A stretch of DNA of 31,525 nt from NCBI GenBank assembly GCA_036897485.1, contig JAYMTF010000698.1:1-31525 (forward strand), written 5' to 3'. The notes below the pieces were generated by a model, which worked only from the letters and a program-made list of their open reading frames with translations, ran no database searches and was not told the DNA's origin. Below are positions 23,276-31,525 of the stretch, in pieces. Each line of letters begins with the position of its first letter. The stretch's first letter is position 1. A program made the position numbers and the translations under genes. This stretch comes from Pelargonium nanum (lineage: Eukaryota; Streptophyta; Magnoliopsida; Geraniales; Geraniaceae).

Positions 23276-25544
23276 TTAAAATGTATACAGACAGCTCCCA
23301 TCGTCACTCCTAGCCGTCGGGTCGAAATTTTCAGCTTTTGGGTCTGTGCAGCCTTCAGGAACTGGAACTTTCACTTGCTGGGCTGCTTTGCCTGAAACAA
23401 CAACATTTCCATACAAAACACCTTATCAGTTACTAGCTTGTGGAAAAAGTCTTGTTTTTCATGTCCCTTATTTAAGTTTCCTAAGGATCATTAGCTGCTA
23501 AAAGTAGATGCAAACCTCCCATCAAGGCCTCTAGCAGGGTGAGGGATCTAACCATAGAAAGTTCCTCTCTTCATCGCATCCTCGTTGGCATCCCCGAGAG
23601 CAGCCTCGCTTAGGTACTTGTCGGCCAATTGCACTCTCTTCACGTTCTCTTGCTCTTGCACCAGCATGTTTCCGTACTCAAGGAGCTTCTCGAGTGTCAT
23701 TGAGGGCTGCTCAAATGTTGGTGGTCCTTCCTTTGAGTTCACAAGCCTCTTCCCGATTCCCTCGACTCCAATGCCTCCAATCCACTTCCTCACTTCATCG
23801 TCGTACACTCTAGCCCTCAGGGCTCCAAAGAAATCTGTCCATCACACATACACATATCAATTCACACTTAAACTATGTTCCATTTATGTGTTAGATTGAG
23901 TTTGTTATGGTCTAATTACCGATGGATTGGCCAGGGAAGGCGTCAACAAGCTTCACAATGTCATTTGTTTCAATCTTGTCGTGCTTGAAGATACCGGTGC
24001 AGACTCCAATTCGGTCATCTCTGGTTGGAGCCCAGTAGAACTTCTCCATACGCCCATCACGGATGAGGGGAGCATACAATGTTGAGAAATCGTTACCTGT
24101 GACAATGATTGGGACACGGGGGTTCTCCTCCTTGTTGTACATACCGGGGAGCTGGACGTTTGTTGGGTTATCAGCTATGTTCATGAGAGTGGCATTAACC
24201 ATCTGGTTGTTGACTGTGTATTGGGTGGTTCCACCCATTCTTCCTGCTCCTGCATCAAGATCGTTGATGAACAGGGCGCACATCTTTCCCTTCTTGATTA
24301 TGTCAGCAGCTTCACGGTACCTCTGCCTGATCAGCTTCGCGGGCTCTCCAGCATTCCCACTTTCCAATTCTCCGGCACTCATCATGATAGGGCTGAAATA
24401 CATCATCACAAACATGAGCATCAAAAGGACTTATGATTGCGTTTGGATTCAAAAAGAAACTAAACATAAACTCACTTGATTCCCATCTTGGCAAACACAA
24501 GCTCACACTGGAAGGATTTACCCTGTCCCTTGCCTCCCCAAATACCAAGAATGAGTGGAACCTATAACAAATTGCAAAACAAGTGATTGACTGATATAGA
24601 AACAAACAAATTCAGCATCACAAACTAATGGATTCATACCTTAATGTTGGGGAGGGTCATGAAGTTCTTGGTGATGTGAACAACAAGCTTGTCCATGAAG
24701 GCGGGGGCGATGTAGAAACCATCCATGTTGTTGTCCAAGTACCTGAAACACCAATACATTACCACCAATGATCAAAACCCTATAGAATTATAAGCACACA
24801 ACATATGATCCGAATGTGTTTGATCTTACTGGCGAAGTCCGGTACTGATGTAATCATAAGAACTCATGATGGCGTAGTGGGTTCCAGAGTCCTGGGGAGC
24901 TTGGAAGAGGGAGTCAACCATACCCTTCCCTCTGGTGATGTCCTGTTGGTCATCAGATGTGTCGTAGGCAAGGCCCTTCCATTTGTCTGTGTTCTTCTTC
25001 TCATTAGCCTCCGCAACAATCTTGAAGCTCTTGCATGACACCTTGGTGTTGGAGAATCTTGAGCTCACCTTCTTCAAGCTGGCGCCATTGAAGGACGAAC
25101 TTGGGAGCAAAGCTCCACCGCTAGACCCATTCAAGCCCAACTGTACCCACACCAATAAACCACATAAAATTCAAATTTCTTCTCCTAAAATATGTGTTAC
25201 ATGAATGAGAAAAAGAATCTTAGCCAATAAAACATGGCCAATGAGATGATGACACATCATCGATTAACACTCGTACCCGCCCTAATGAATTTGTGGGCGC
25301 AGAGTGCCCGCCTAGATCCACTTCGTTTGTCGGAGAGTCTCAACCAATTTATAATGTCTGATATTCCTCATACTATACTTAATTACCAATAATATCCAAA
25401 CTAACTGACACATAAAGAGCCATTCCAAACCTTTTCTTGCTCAACTAAATTACATGAATTAATTCAAGAAATGCTCATATGGGTATGTTAAAGGGTACAT
25501 ACCGGAGCTCGGTTGATGGCACCGACGGTGGAAAAGGCGGCCAT
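23276..25544 (-). CDS. RCA: Rubisco activase, chloroplast precursor, 7 exons; long form 470 aa, short form 433 aa
   Basis: Exons in transcript order: 25544-25503, 25140-24830, 24742-24640, 24561-24476, 24392-23920, 23834-23553 and 23391-23276, totalling 1413 nt. The protein is an AAA+ ATPase of the chloroplast stroma that removes inhibitory sugar phosphates from Rubisco. Residues 1 to about 57 are a serine-rich transit peptide opening [14 protein letters not shown]. Walker A is GGKGQGKS (161-168) and Walker B LFINDLDA (221-228). If the last intron is not spliced at 23553, translation stops at 23548 after GTFYG, giving the short (beta) form. Splicing adds 37 residues with two cysteines 19 apart (C447, C466), matching the redox pair of the Arabidopsis alpha form, the thioredoxin-f target. 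Length and all motifs are normal. A G-box and a TATA-like site lie upstream. Confidence is very high for identity; individual splice sites were read by eye. Confidence 0.97.
23548..23553 (-). promoter_or_regulatory. Alternative splice donor overlapping the short-form stop codon of RCA
   Basis: On the coding strand the exon ends TATG and the intron begins GTTAG. The TAG in those first five intron bases is the stop codon of the short form. Splicing here removes the stop and joins G to GC of the last exon, restoring glycine and entering the 37-residue redox tail. A second possible donor, GGGAG|GTTTGC, lies downstream near 23515; using it, or retaining the intron, would give the short form. Confidence 0.75.
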
Positions 25545-25649
25545 GGAGGATCGGAGCTAGGGAACAGAACAGAGGAGCTGAGCTACAGAGCAGAGAAGAG
25601 GTGTGTTCGTATGCAGAGTGGTCTGAAAATGGTGAGTGATGAGCAACAC

Positions 25650-25656
25650 TTATAAG
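25650..25656 (-). promoter_or_regulatory. TATA-like box of RCA
   Basis: On the minus strand the sequence reads CTTATAAG about 106-112 bases before the start codon, a suitable place for a TATA element with a leader of about 75 bases. Confidence 0.45.
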
Positions 25657-25749
25657 GTTGGTTTGAGTGAACACCATTGAATTTGGAGACGATGAGGATT
25701 GGTTTGTGAGTGTTGCTCGACGGCCACACAATCTAGATTGGCTGCTGTA

Positions 25750-25755
25750 CACGTG
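25750..25755. promoter_or_regulatory. G-box CACGTG in the RCA promoter
   Basis: On the coding strand this reads GCCACGTGTA, about 206 bases before the RCA start codon and about 95 before the TATA-like site. G-boxes in this position are well known in light-induced photosynthesis genes such as RBCS. CCAAT motifs on the same strand lie near 25698 and 25735. Confidence 0.6.
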
Positions 25756-25756
25756 G

Positions 25757-28700
25757 CAACCGGAGTGTGCTTGAGATCGAGTCGTTTTGAGGTTGGCGTT
25801 CCAGCGTTTCTCTTCTCCACTTAAACTTATGGTCGTTTTGTTACCACACAAACACAAACTTCTTCTTGCTCTTTCTAATTGCTTTGTCCTATTGTCTATT
25901 GTCAATTGTCTCTGTTTCAAATCAACCATAGAAGATGAGGTGAATAAAATGTTTGTGATTATTGGTTCATTTTGTGGAGATTTTTGGGTGGGAGGATTTA
26001 ATTTGTGAATGCAATTGTTTTTTGGGGGTCCCATGACAATGCTCCTATCACATTTTTATTTTTCTTAAAACTCTTTTTTATTATATTTATGGGTTGCAAA
26101 TTTTTGTGAAGCCAAGAGTTGAAAGAATAGTTCTAGAATTTTGTAATTTGGCTTATTGTAGGCTTTCACAACAGAATAAATATGAACCTCAAATTGGGTG
26201 ATGAGATTGGGAAAGGTTTTGGACTATGAGAGAGACTTATCTGCAAAAGCCCATGACCCCTATCTTTTGGGAAGTGCTAATGTGTGGACATTAATGGGCA
26301 GCCCATGACACCATACTTGTTCCTTTCCTTTGATTACTAGTTATTAATGGGTTTTACTGATAGTATGAATTCTTATCCAACACTTTAAAATCCTAACAAC
26401 AAAATTAAGACATAGGAGTTATTAATTCTTTTGATTATGTTAATGAATGTGTCTTTATGTCCTTGTTAAGAGAAATAAAGAGACCTTTTCAAGTGCTAAA
26501 TTAAGAAATGGCACCTTATAAATTGCCTAATTGATGGGACACAATACTTAGCCTTTGCCAATAGTTTCCAGTGTGACTCATTCACTCTACCAACCAATCA
26601 TTTGTAACTTTCACAAAATAAATGGTAGCTTATTAGTGGATGGGACAACTAGTGCTAATACTATCTCATGACTCATAAATTCTACCAATCATATTTCACC
26701 CTACCATCTGTAACTTTATGCACTAATAATTGATTATAATCTCATGACTCCACACGACGTGTCAGGAGAAGTGGTGTCATTGATAGTGTAATTAATGAGA
26801 GGATGTTATCTTCATTATCTCAATAGGAGGATGTTATCTTCATTATCTCATTAATTACATTCTACTTTCTCTCTAAAAATAACGCTCTCTTGAACTTATT
26901 GCGTCATCAGTCAAGATTTCACTCTCACGTTCGAAGTGGTGTCCCGAAATCACATTTGGAGTCTCCTTTCTTTGGTGTGTTACCTCATACTAGTCACAGG
27001 TGCCAAGCACCCCACGTTGACCAATTCAAACAATCGCATAACAACAAATTATTGATAAGAATTAAAAGTAGAGACTTCTGATCATAAAAAATTTGCATAG
27101 ACAAAAATTGAAAACTAATATACCTTGTAATGTTTAGATTAAAAATTTACATTTCTAACTAATATTTTATACCTCTCGTTCATATGTTCCGAACTGGAAT
27201 TCCCAAGATCTAAGCACATTAGAACCAAATGCTAAGTAAGAAGAGAGACAATGAGAAATCAAACTACAAATTTTGCACTTGTGAATGGATGTGATGAACA
27301 GATTAAGCTGCAGAATAAGTTAAGTTGAATACAGCTAATGAAAAGGGACACCAACCAAAGACAAGAGCTACACATTAAACCTAGCAATGGAGGATTATTG
27401 ATCCATGATAGAGAAAGACACTTTCATCGTTAAACTCGAAAGTCGAAAAGCTCCCACCTCCACCATCCCATTTCCTCCCTCAATTCTCATGCATAACCTT
27501 AACCTTCACTTCACAAATCACAAGCAAAACAAAACCTTCCACAGTTGCTGAAATGACACAAAGTTACTGAAAATAGCAACTTTTCTTTTACTTCTAGAGC
27601 CATGCATTAAGCATAACTTCCAAGAACCCAAAAACTGTTGCTGATAGCAAATTTAAAGTCACAAGTATAAGAGAATATTGGATGGATGAATCATGTTTGA
27701 AGGCTTTTTTGGGTGTTGGGAACAACACAAGAGAAAAAGGTGTCCTCTCAAGCCAATCCTCTCCCTCCCACACCACCGTCCCATTATTTATTGAGTGGCC
27801 AACAGCCAAGCCCCAAGTGTTCGATTAAAAACCTTAAAATATGGTTAATCATGGATGATTAATGGGTCAAGACAAATATCAGAGGTGACTCATGCACTCT
27901 ACATCCAATCCCTAAGCTAACATTTTTGCATTTAAAACTATCTATATGGTTCTGGTTTCTCATTTGCCAAATGAGCATGTTTTATGTACAAATGCTCCAA
28001 CCTTTTCCGTTGATTTGACTTGTCTTGAGTTCATAATGTTGACATTCATGAATCTAGGAGTTTTTGGATTACTCGCATCATGAACTGCACTACATAGAAA
28101 TCAAGAAACTAAAAGAGCTAGCTAGCTGATATACTTTTATCACCTAATACAAATAATAGATGAAGATGTTAGATTGAGTTAGCCTAATTAAGGTGTGATG
28201 ATTATGAACATGTTATTTGGGTTCCTGGGTTTTGCTAAATGGATTAACTGTTGAAACTTAGCATACTAAACTACCATTAACAATATTCCAATGCTCATAA
28301 GAAAATTAAAAGGTCAAAAGTGAAAGACCCTTTTCTTATCCTCCTCTCTTTATTCTTTGGGCAAAATGCAGTTGCCATAATTACAAGATAAAGGGAGAAG
28401 GAGCTATCGTACTTGCATACACATCAACCTTTGCTCGCTTAAAAAACTAATTTTTGGGCAATTATTTCTAATTCTTAGAGCCCAGCTTATGATAATAATC
28501 ATTAGGTCTTCCAACAAATGGTTTTAATAGTGAAAGAATCTATATAAACAAAGACTTTTTCAAGACACCAAATAGGAAAGGTTACCAAAATTGAGCAGGA
28601 GGATGTAGGCCACAATGGAGACCCAAAAGAACATTTTGCTTTTAGCAAAAGTGAAAAAATAAAACGTCCCTTGGCCACAGGATAATAGAATTTCAGACTC

Positions 28701-28825
28701 ATTTAAAAGGATGGTTGTAAAGTATAAGTCTCAACACTTGGTGTTTGTAAACTTGCCATTTCAAACTTTACATAGGAGAAAAACCATTGTGACTGATAAG
28801 GCGATAACTTAAAAGGCATAGGACA
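25757..28825. other. Divergent intergenic region between RCA and LBD
   Basis: About 3 kb separates the two divergently transcribed genes. It is AT-rich and lacks convincing coding sequence. It contains an inverted-repeat-bounded tandem duplication at 26788-26858. A minus-strand frame at 27594-27809 (71 codons) ends in a hydrophobic stretch, but I recognise no family. The right end is presumably the LBD promoter; no clear TATA box is seen near 28750-28800. Confidence 0.5.
26788..26858. repeat. Tandem 24-base duplication bounded by perfect 13-base inverted repeats
   Basis: GTAATTAATGAGA at 26788-26800 is the exact reverse complement of TCTCATTAATTAC at 26846-26858. Between and overlapping them are two identical 24-base copies, 26799-26822 and 26827-26850, starting GAGGATGTTATC. 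The whole can fold as a stem with a loop of about 45 bases. Confidence 0.8.
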
Positions 28826-29596
28826 ATGACAGGGTTTGGCTCCTCATGTGGCGCATGCAAGTTCCTCAGAAGGAAGTGTGCAAGTGAATGTGTTTTTGCT
28901 CCTTATTTCAGTTACGACCAAGCTGCAACTCACTTTTCAGCAGTGCACAAGGTGTTTGGTGCAAGCAATGTGTCCAAGTTATTGTTACACTTACCTTTGG
29001 ATAACAGAAGCCATGCGGCTGTCACCATATCCTACGAGGCATTAGCTCGGATGCGTGATCCTGTGTATGGCTGTGTTGCTCACATCTATGCACTCCAACA
29101 ACAGGTTTAATTTCCTCCACTGTCCTTGTTTAGACTGGTTGCTGCTGAAATCAGAATTAGTATTATAACATCATACTGATATACTCTTTGTCTATGCCTT
29201 TTGCAGGTTGTAAACCTACAAGAGGAGATAGAAATGCTAGCAAACCAAATGACGGCTCATTATGCAATTGGCATTACTAGTTCTGGGAGTTCTCAAGCAA
29301 GCAATAACATACCTCAGGAGACTGAAATGTCTTCACAATTAGACGCCATCAACATGCCGTTCTATTCAACTCAACAGGTTCCTCACCTTCCAAACTCTGG
29401 AAACACAATTTCGGATCATACGTTTGAAGAGCAAATGAACCTGGAGCTCCCTCCTCTGTTTGAATTGGAAGGCCAGAGCCTGTTCTGTGACCCCAACGAG
29501 GTGAATCCTCTAGAGAGATTCGTCCAAGAAGTCGACCAAGACATGTTCTTAGGTTACCCTTGGTCATACAATAACCAGAGCTACCATGCAGTGTGA
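28826..29596 (+). CDS. Class I LOB-domain (LBD) transcription factor, 2 exons, 222 aa
   Basis: Exons 28826-29104 and 29207-29596 total 669 nt (223 codons); the intron is GT-AG with an acceptor in TTTTGCAG. The LOB domain fills residues 8 to about 105. It has the CX2CX6CX3C zinc-binding block (C8, C11, C18, C22), a GAS block ending FGASNVSK, the DPVYG motif with its invariant proline, and a leucine-rich coiled coil ([17 protein letters not shown]) spanning the exon junction. The C-terminal half is variable and acidic, as expected for an activation region. LBD proteins are nuclear DNA-binding factors that control lateral organ and root formation. The sequence [13 protein letters not shown] and [14 protein letters not shown] place it by recall near LBD16/18/29/33, possibly LBD33-like; I cannot fix the subgroup. 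The ATG is the only in-frame start close to the first cysteine. Confidence 0.93.
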
Positions 29597-31037
29597 TAAT
29601 TTGAACTTCATATCAGCAAGCTTTTGTACCGTGTAGGCTGCAGTGTATCTCAAGTCCCGCCTAAGGATCATTCTCTTGTATATTGCTGACCTCAGACCTG
29701 CACTTAGGTTTTGTAGATTATAATGATCTGCATATTATTGTTTTAAACAAGTCAAATTTGGTGCACGGTCACGTGCCATCTTTGATTCTATGTATCCAAT
29801 GTTTTTATCAAATCTACAAAAGTTTGTATTTTTCTGAGCACTTTAGAGGGCTAAGAAAGACACTTGGGCAACATAGGTGACTGAGATGATCACATCTGTC
29901 AGCTAAACCCAAATCAGGAATCCATTCAACCAGAAAAAAACATACAAATACATATATACAAACACATGCTGATCTCGGGGAACACAAACCAAATTATTTT
30001 TCTATAAACAAGTTAAGCCTAGTTTAAATGAAGAAAAGTACAATATGAAAATTTGGGCAGCACCATGTACTTGTGTTTTTTCTAACCTAAGCCAATACTT
30101 TATGCAAATCAAGAACTTGCCCTTGTATTTCCTCAAATTAACCAATAGTAGACTTGATTTGTTTACATGATGAACCTTGACGCCCACAGTCCTAAAGTGC
30201 AGTAGATAAACTAATACAGATGAATTTGCGATTCCATCTCAATTTACAATAATGCGGAATAGAAATCACAACACAATTGAAGAAATGAAATTAAAACCCT
30301 AATTTAGAAGAGAGAGCACAAAATTGACCTGATTCTATGATTCTCCACTCTTGATCAACAATGGAGCAATTTAGTTTATCACTTTGAAGAATCTGAGTGG
30401 TTGCATTTTCGTATTCTTCTACGAAAATGCAAATGAGTTTCGGCACTTTTTGGCCTCTGGGTACCATTTGATCGGCAAGTTTAATTGGAAAAGCAAGCCA
30501 CACCAGTTGTACGAAAGACCCAACAAGGGCCTCTTTTGTTAGGCTGGATCATATGGGCCATATTATACAAATTAAACAGAAGATAACCAGATTTCGAATA
30601 TTCATAAGAACTACCGAGTACCGACTATCATATAGTTTGTTAAAATTTTGATTGCAACAATGGAACAATAAGAATAACCATTGCTCTCTCCAAAAACATT
30701 TAATACGCAATAGTTATAAGCAGAACTCATTGACTCATATAAAATGAAGATGAAAACAATTTTCAACAACGAAATACATACAACAACCTTCACCAATGTA
30801 CTAGAAACAATGCTAACATAGTTATTACAATACGATTTAAAACAAAAAAAAAAACATGAAAATAATTAATGTACTCGTAGTAAACATACTCTCACAAACT
30901 AAAGCGAAAATGATAACAATACTCTGCAAGTGGATTGAATAAAAGGAACCAGTAGTGATGATAAATCAACGGAAGAACAAGATTATACAGGTCGAATATG
31001 TTAAATATGTGTTTATTCAATTAAAACTAATATGAGT
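29597..31037. other. AT-rich intergenic region with a possible decayed minus-strand gene start
   Basis: The LBD 3' UTR presumably occupies the first few hundred bases. On the minus strand, a 70-codon frame at 30503-30291 is followed downstream by TTAGGGTTTT and then an ATG with only a few codons before a stop (about 30225-30199). Another 61-codon frame lies at 30187-30002. None resembles a protein I know, and no splice pattern joins them convincingly. The rest to 31037 is A-rich with no features. Confidence 0.4.
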
Positions 31038-31290
31038 AAAAAAAGACAAAACCACCATCGACTAAAGAGATCAATAGTGCTTTTTTGGTCTAAATCATGA
31101 GGTTCTTGAGCGGGCCCGCAAACTCGCGGTTGACACCTTCAAACTGTTTTACCATACTCAAACTAATTCTCATTCGATGTTAAGTCACAATTAAAACTCA
31201 TTTCTCTCCCCAAAGGTGTGTTGAGCGGGATCAAACGCAAGCGCTCTTTCCACTCACGCAACCCGTGTTGCTAACTGCGCCACTATCCTT
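31038..31290 (-). mobile_element. tRNA-derived SINE-like element
   Basis: On the minus strand the element begins GGATAG at about 31288, followed by a box A-like TGGCGCAGTTAG (31282-31271). A box B-like GTTTGATCCC follows at 31236-31227, so the boxes begin 46 bases apart, close to the spacing in tRNA genes. The first bases do not pair with the sequence after box B, so this is not a functional tRNA. A body of about 190 bases follows and ends in a T-rich run near 31044-31038, typical of several plant SINE families. I could not identify clear target-site duplications, so the exact ends are uncertain. Confidence 0.5.
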
Positions 31291-31525
31291 AGGTAATCAG
31301 CGGTGGTTTTTGAAAAAACACTTTAATAGAAAAATATTGTGAAGAGAAGTGTTTTAATTAAGTAATTAATGAGTACGAACCAATTTATTATTCAAATTAA
31401 CACTATTAGTAAATTGATATAACAAACGCGGACTGTCTAGCTGTGTGCTAGTTAGGGTTTCTGGGTTTTAACCAGCGGAGTAGGCGGCTAGGGTTCCACA
31501 TTCGGCAAGGCGGCGCGGTGGCTGG
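31291..31525. other. Right edge: AT-rich then GC-rich DNA with TAGGGTTT motifs
   Basis: From about 31425 the composition turns GC-rich and includes TTAGGGTTTCTGGGTTTT and CTAGGGTTCC, motifs common in plant gene leaders and in some LINE 5' regions. No plus-strand ATG occurs in the final 80 bases. On the minus strand a frame open at the window edge reads inward to a TAG near 31450, without a motif I recognise. The element or gene continues outside the window. Confidence 0.35.

Noticed and set aside
24063-24479. 138-codon frame antisense to Rubisco activase exon 5
   Set aside because: It mirrors a highly conserved exon on the other strand and has no independent support.
27400-27800. MicroRNA precursor near the TTGGCTTGAGAGGACACC stretch
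   Set aside because: The sequence matches no microRNA that I can recall and I found no complementary arm nearby.
31216-31290. Functional tRNA gene on the minus strand
   Set aside because: Box A and box B are present at tRNA spacing, but the 5' GGATAGT has no pairing partner after box B and no anticodon arm is evident; a SINE head fits better.
1-31525. CRISPR arrays, operons or phage-type systems
   Set aside because: The window is plant nuclear DNA with spliced genes; no regular spaced repeats or bacterial gene organisation occur.

Overview
The window is nuclear DNA from a flowering plant, most likely a eudicot. The genes are spaced by AT-rich intergenic DNA and split by GT-AG introns with T-rich acceptors. 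The gene set is plant-specific: a chloroplast Rubisco activase, an L-type lectin receptor kinase, an LBD transcription factor, a plant-type Pumilio protein and a domesticated BED/hAT gene. I cannot name the species. No bacterial, viral or organellar genes were seen.

Layout, left to right. 1-4190: AT-rich intergenic DNA with no supportable gene. 4672-11340 (+): nine-exon Pumilio gene, 1015 aa, with all eight PUF repeats intact. 13042-13812 (+): intronless gene for a small HABP4/PAI-RBP1-type (RGGA-like) RNA-binding protein that lacks the RGG box. 14631-17425 (+): four-exon BED zinc-finger/hAT-derived gene, 763 aa. 18502-20583 (-): intronless L-type lectin receptor kinase, closest by recall to LecRK-S.4, tail to tail with the hAT gene. 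23276-25544 (-): seven-exon Rubisco activase that can encode a short form (433 aa) and a long, redox-type form (470 aa). 28826-29596 (+): two-exon class I LBD gene, 222 aa, divergent from Rubisco activase across about 3.3 kb. 29597-31525: AT-rich DNA with a decayed minus-strand region, a tRNA-derived SINE-like element and a GC-rich right edge.

The genes do not form a pathway or cluster; this is an ordinary stretch of plant chromosome. Exon junctions were read by eye from splice consensus and frame. The three longest spliced genes (Pumilio, hAT-derived, Rubisco activase) each sum to an exact multiple of three with no internal stop, which supports the models.

The points most worth a second look are: the hAT-derived gene, whose expected catalytic aspartates appear replaced; the RGG-less HABP4-type retrogene-like copy beside a fresh tandem duplication; the Rubisco activase isoform switch, where the short-form stop codon lies inside the long-form splice donor; three near-identical TGTA-containing motifs downstream of Pumilio; an inverted-repeat-bounded tandem duplication at 26788-26858; and the SINE-like element near the right end. 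I did not find evidence of a wholly new biological system.
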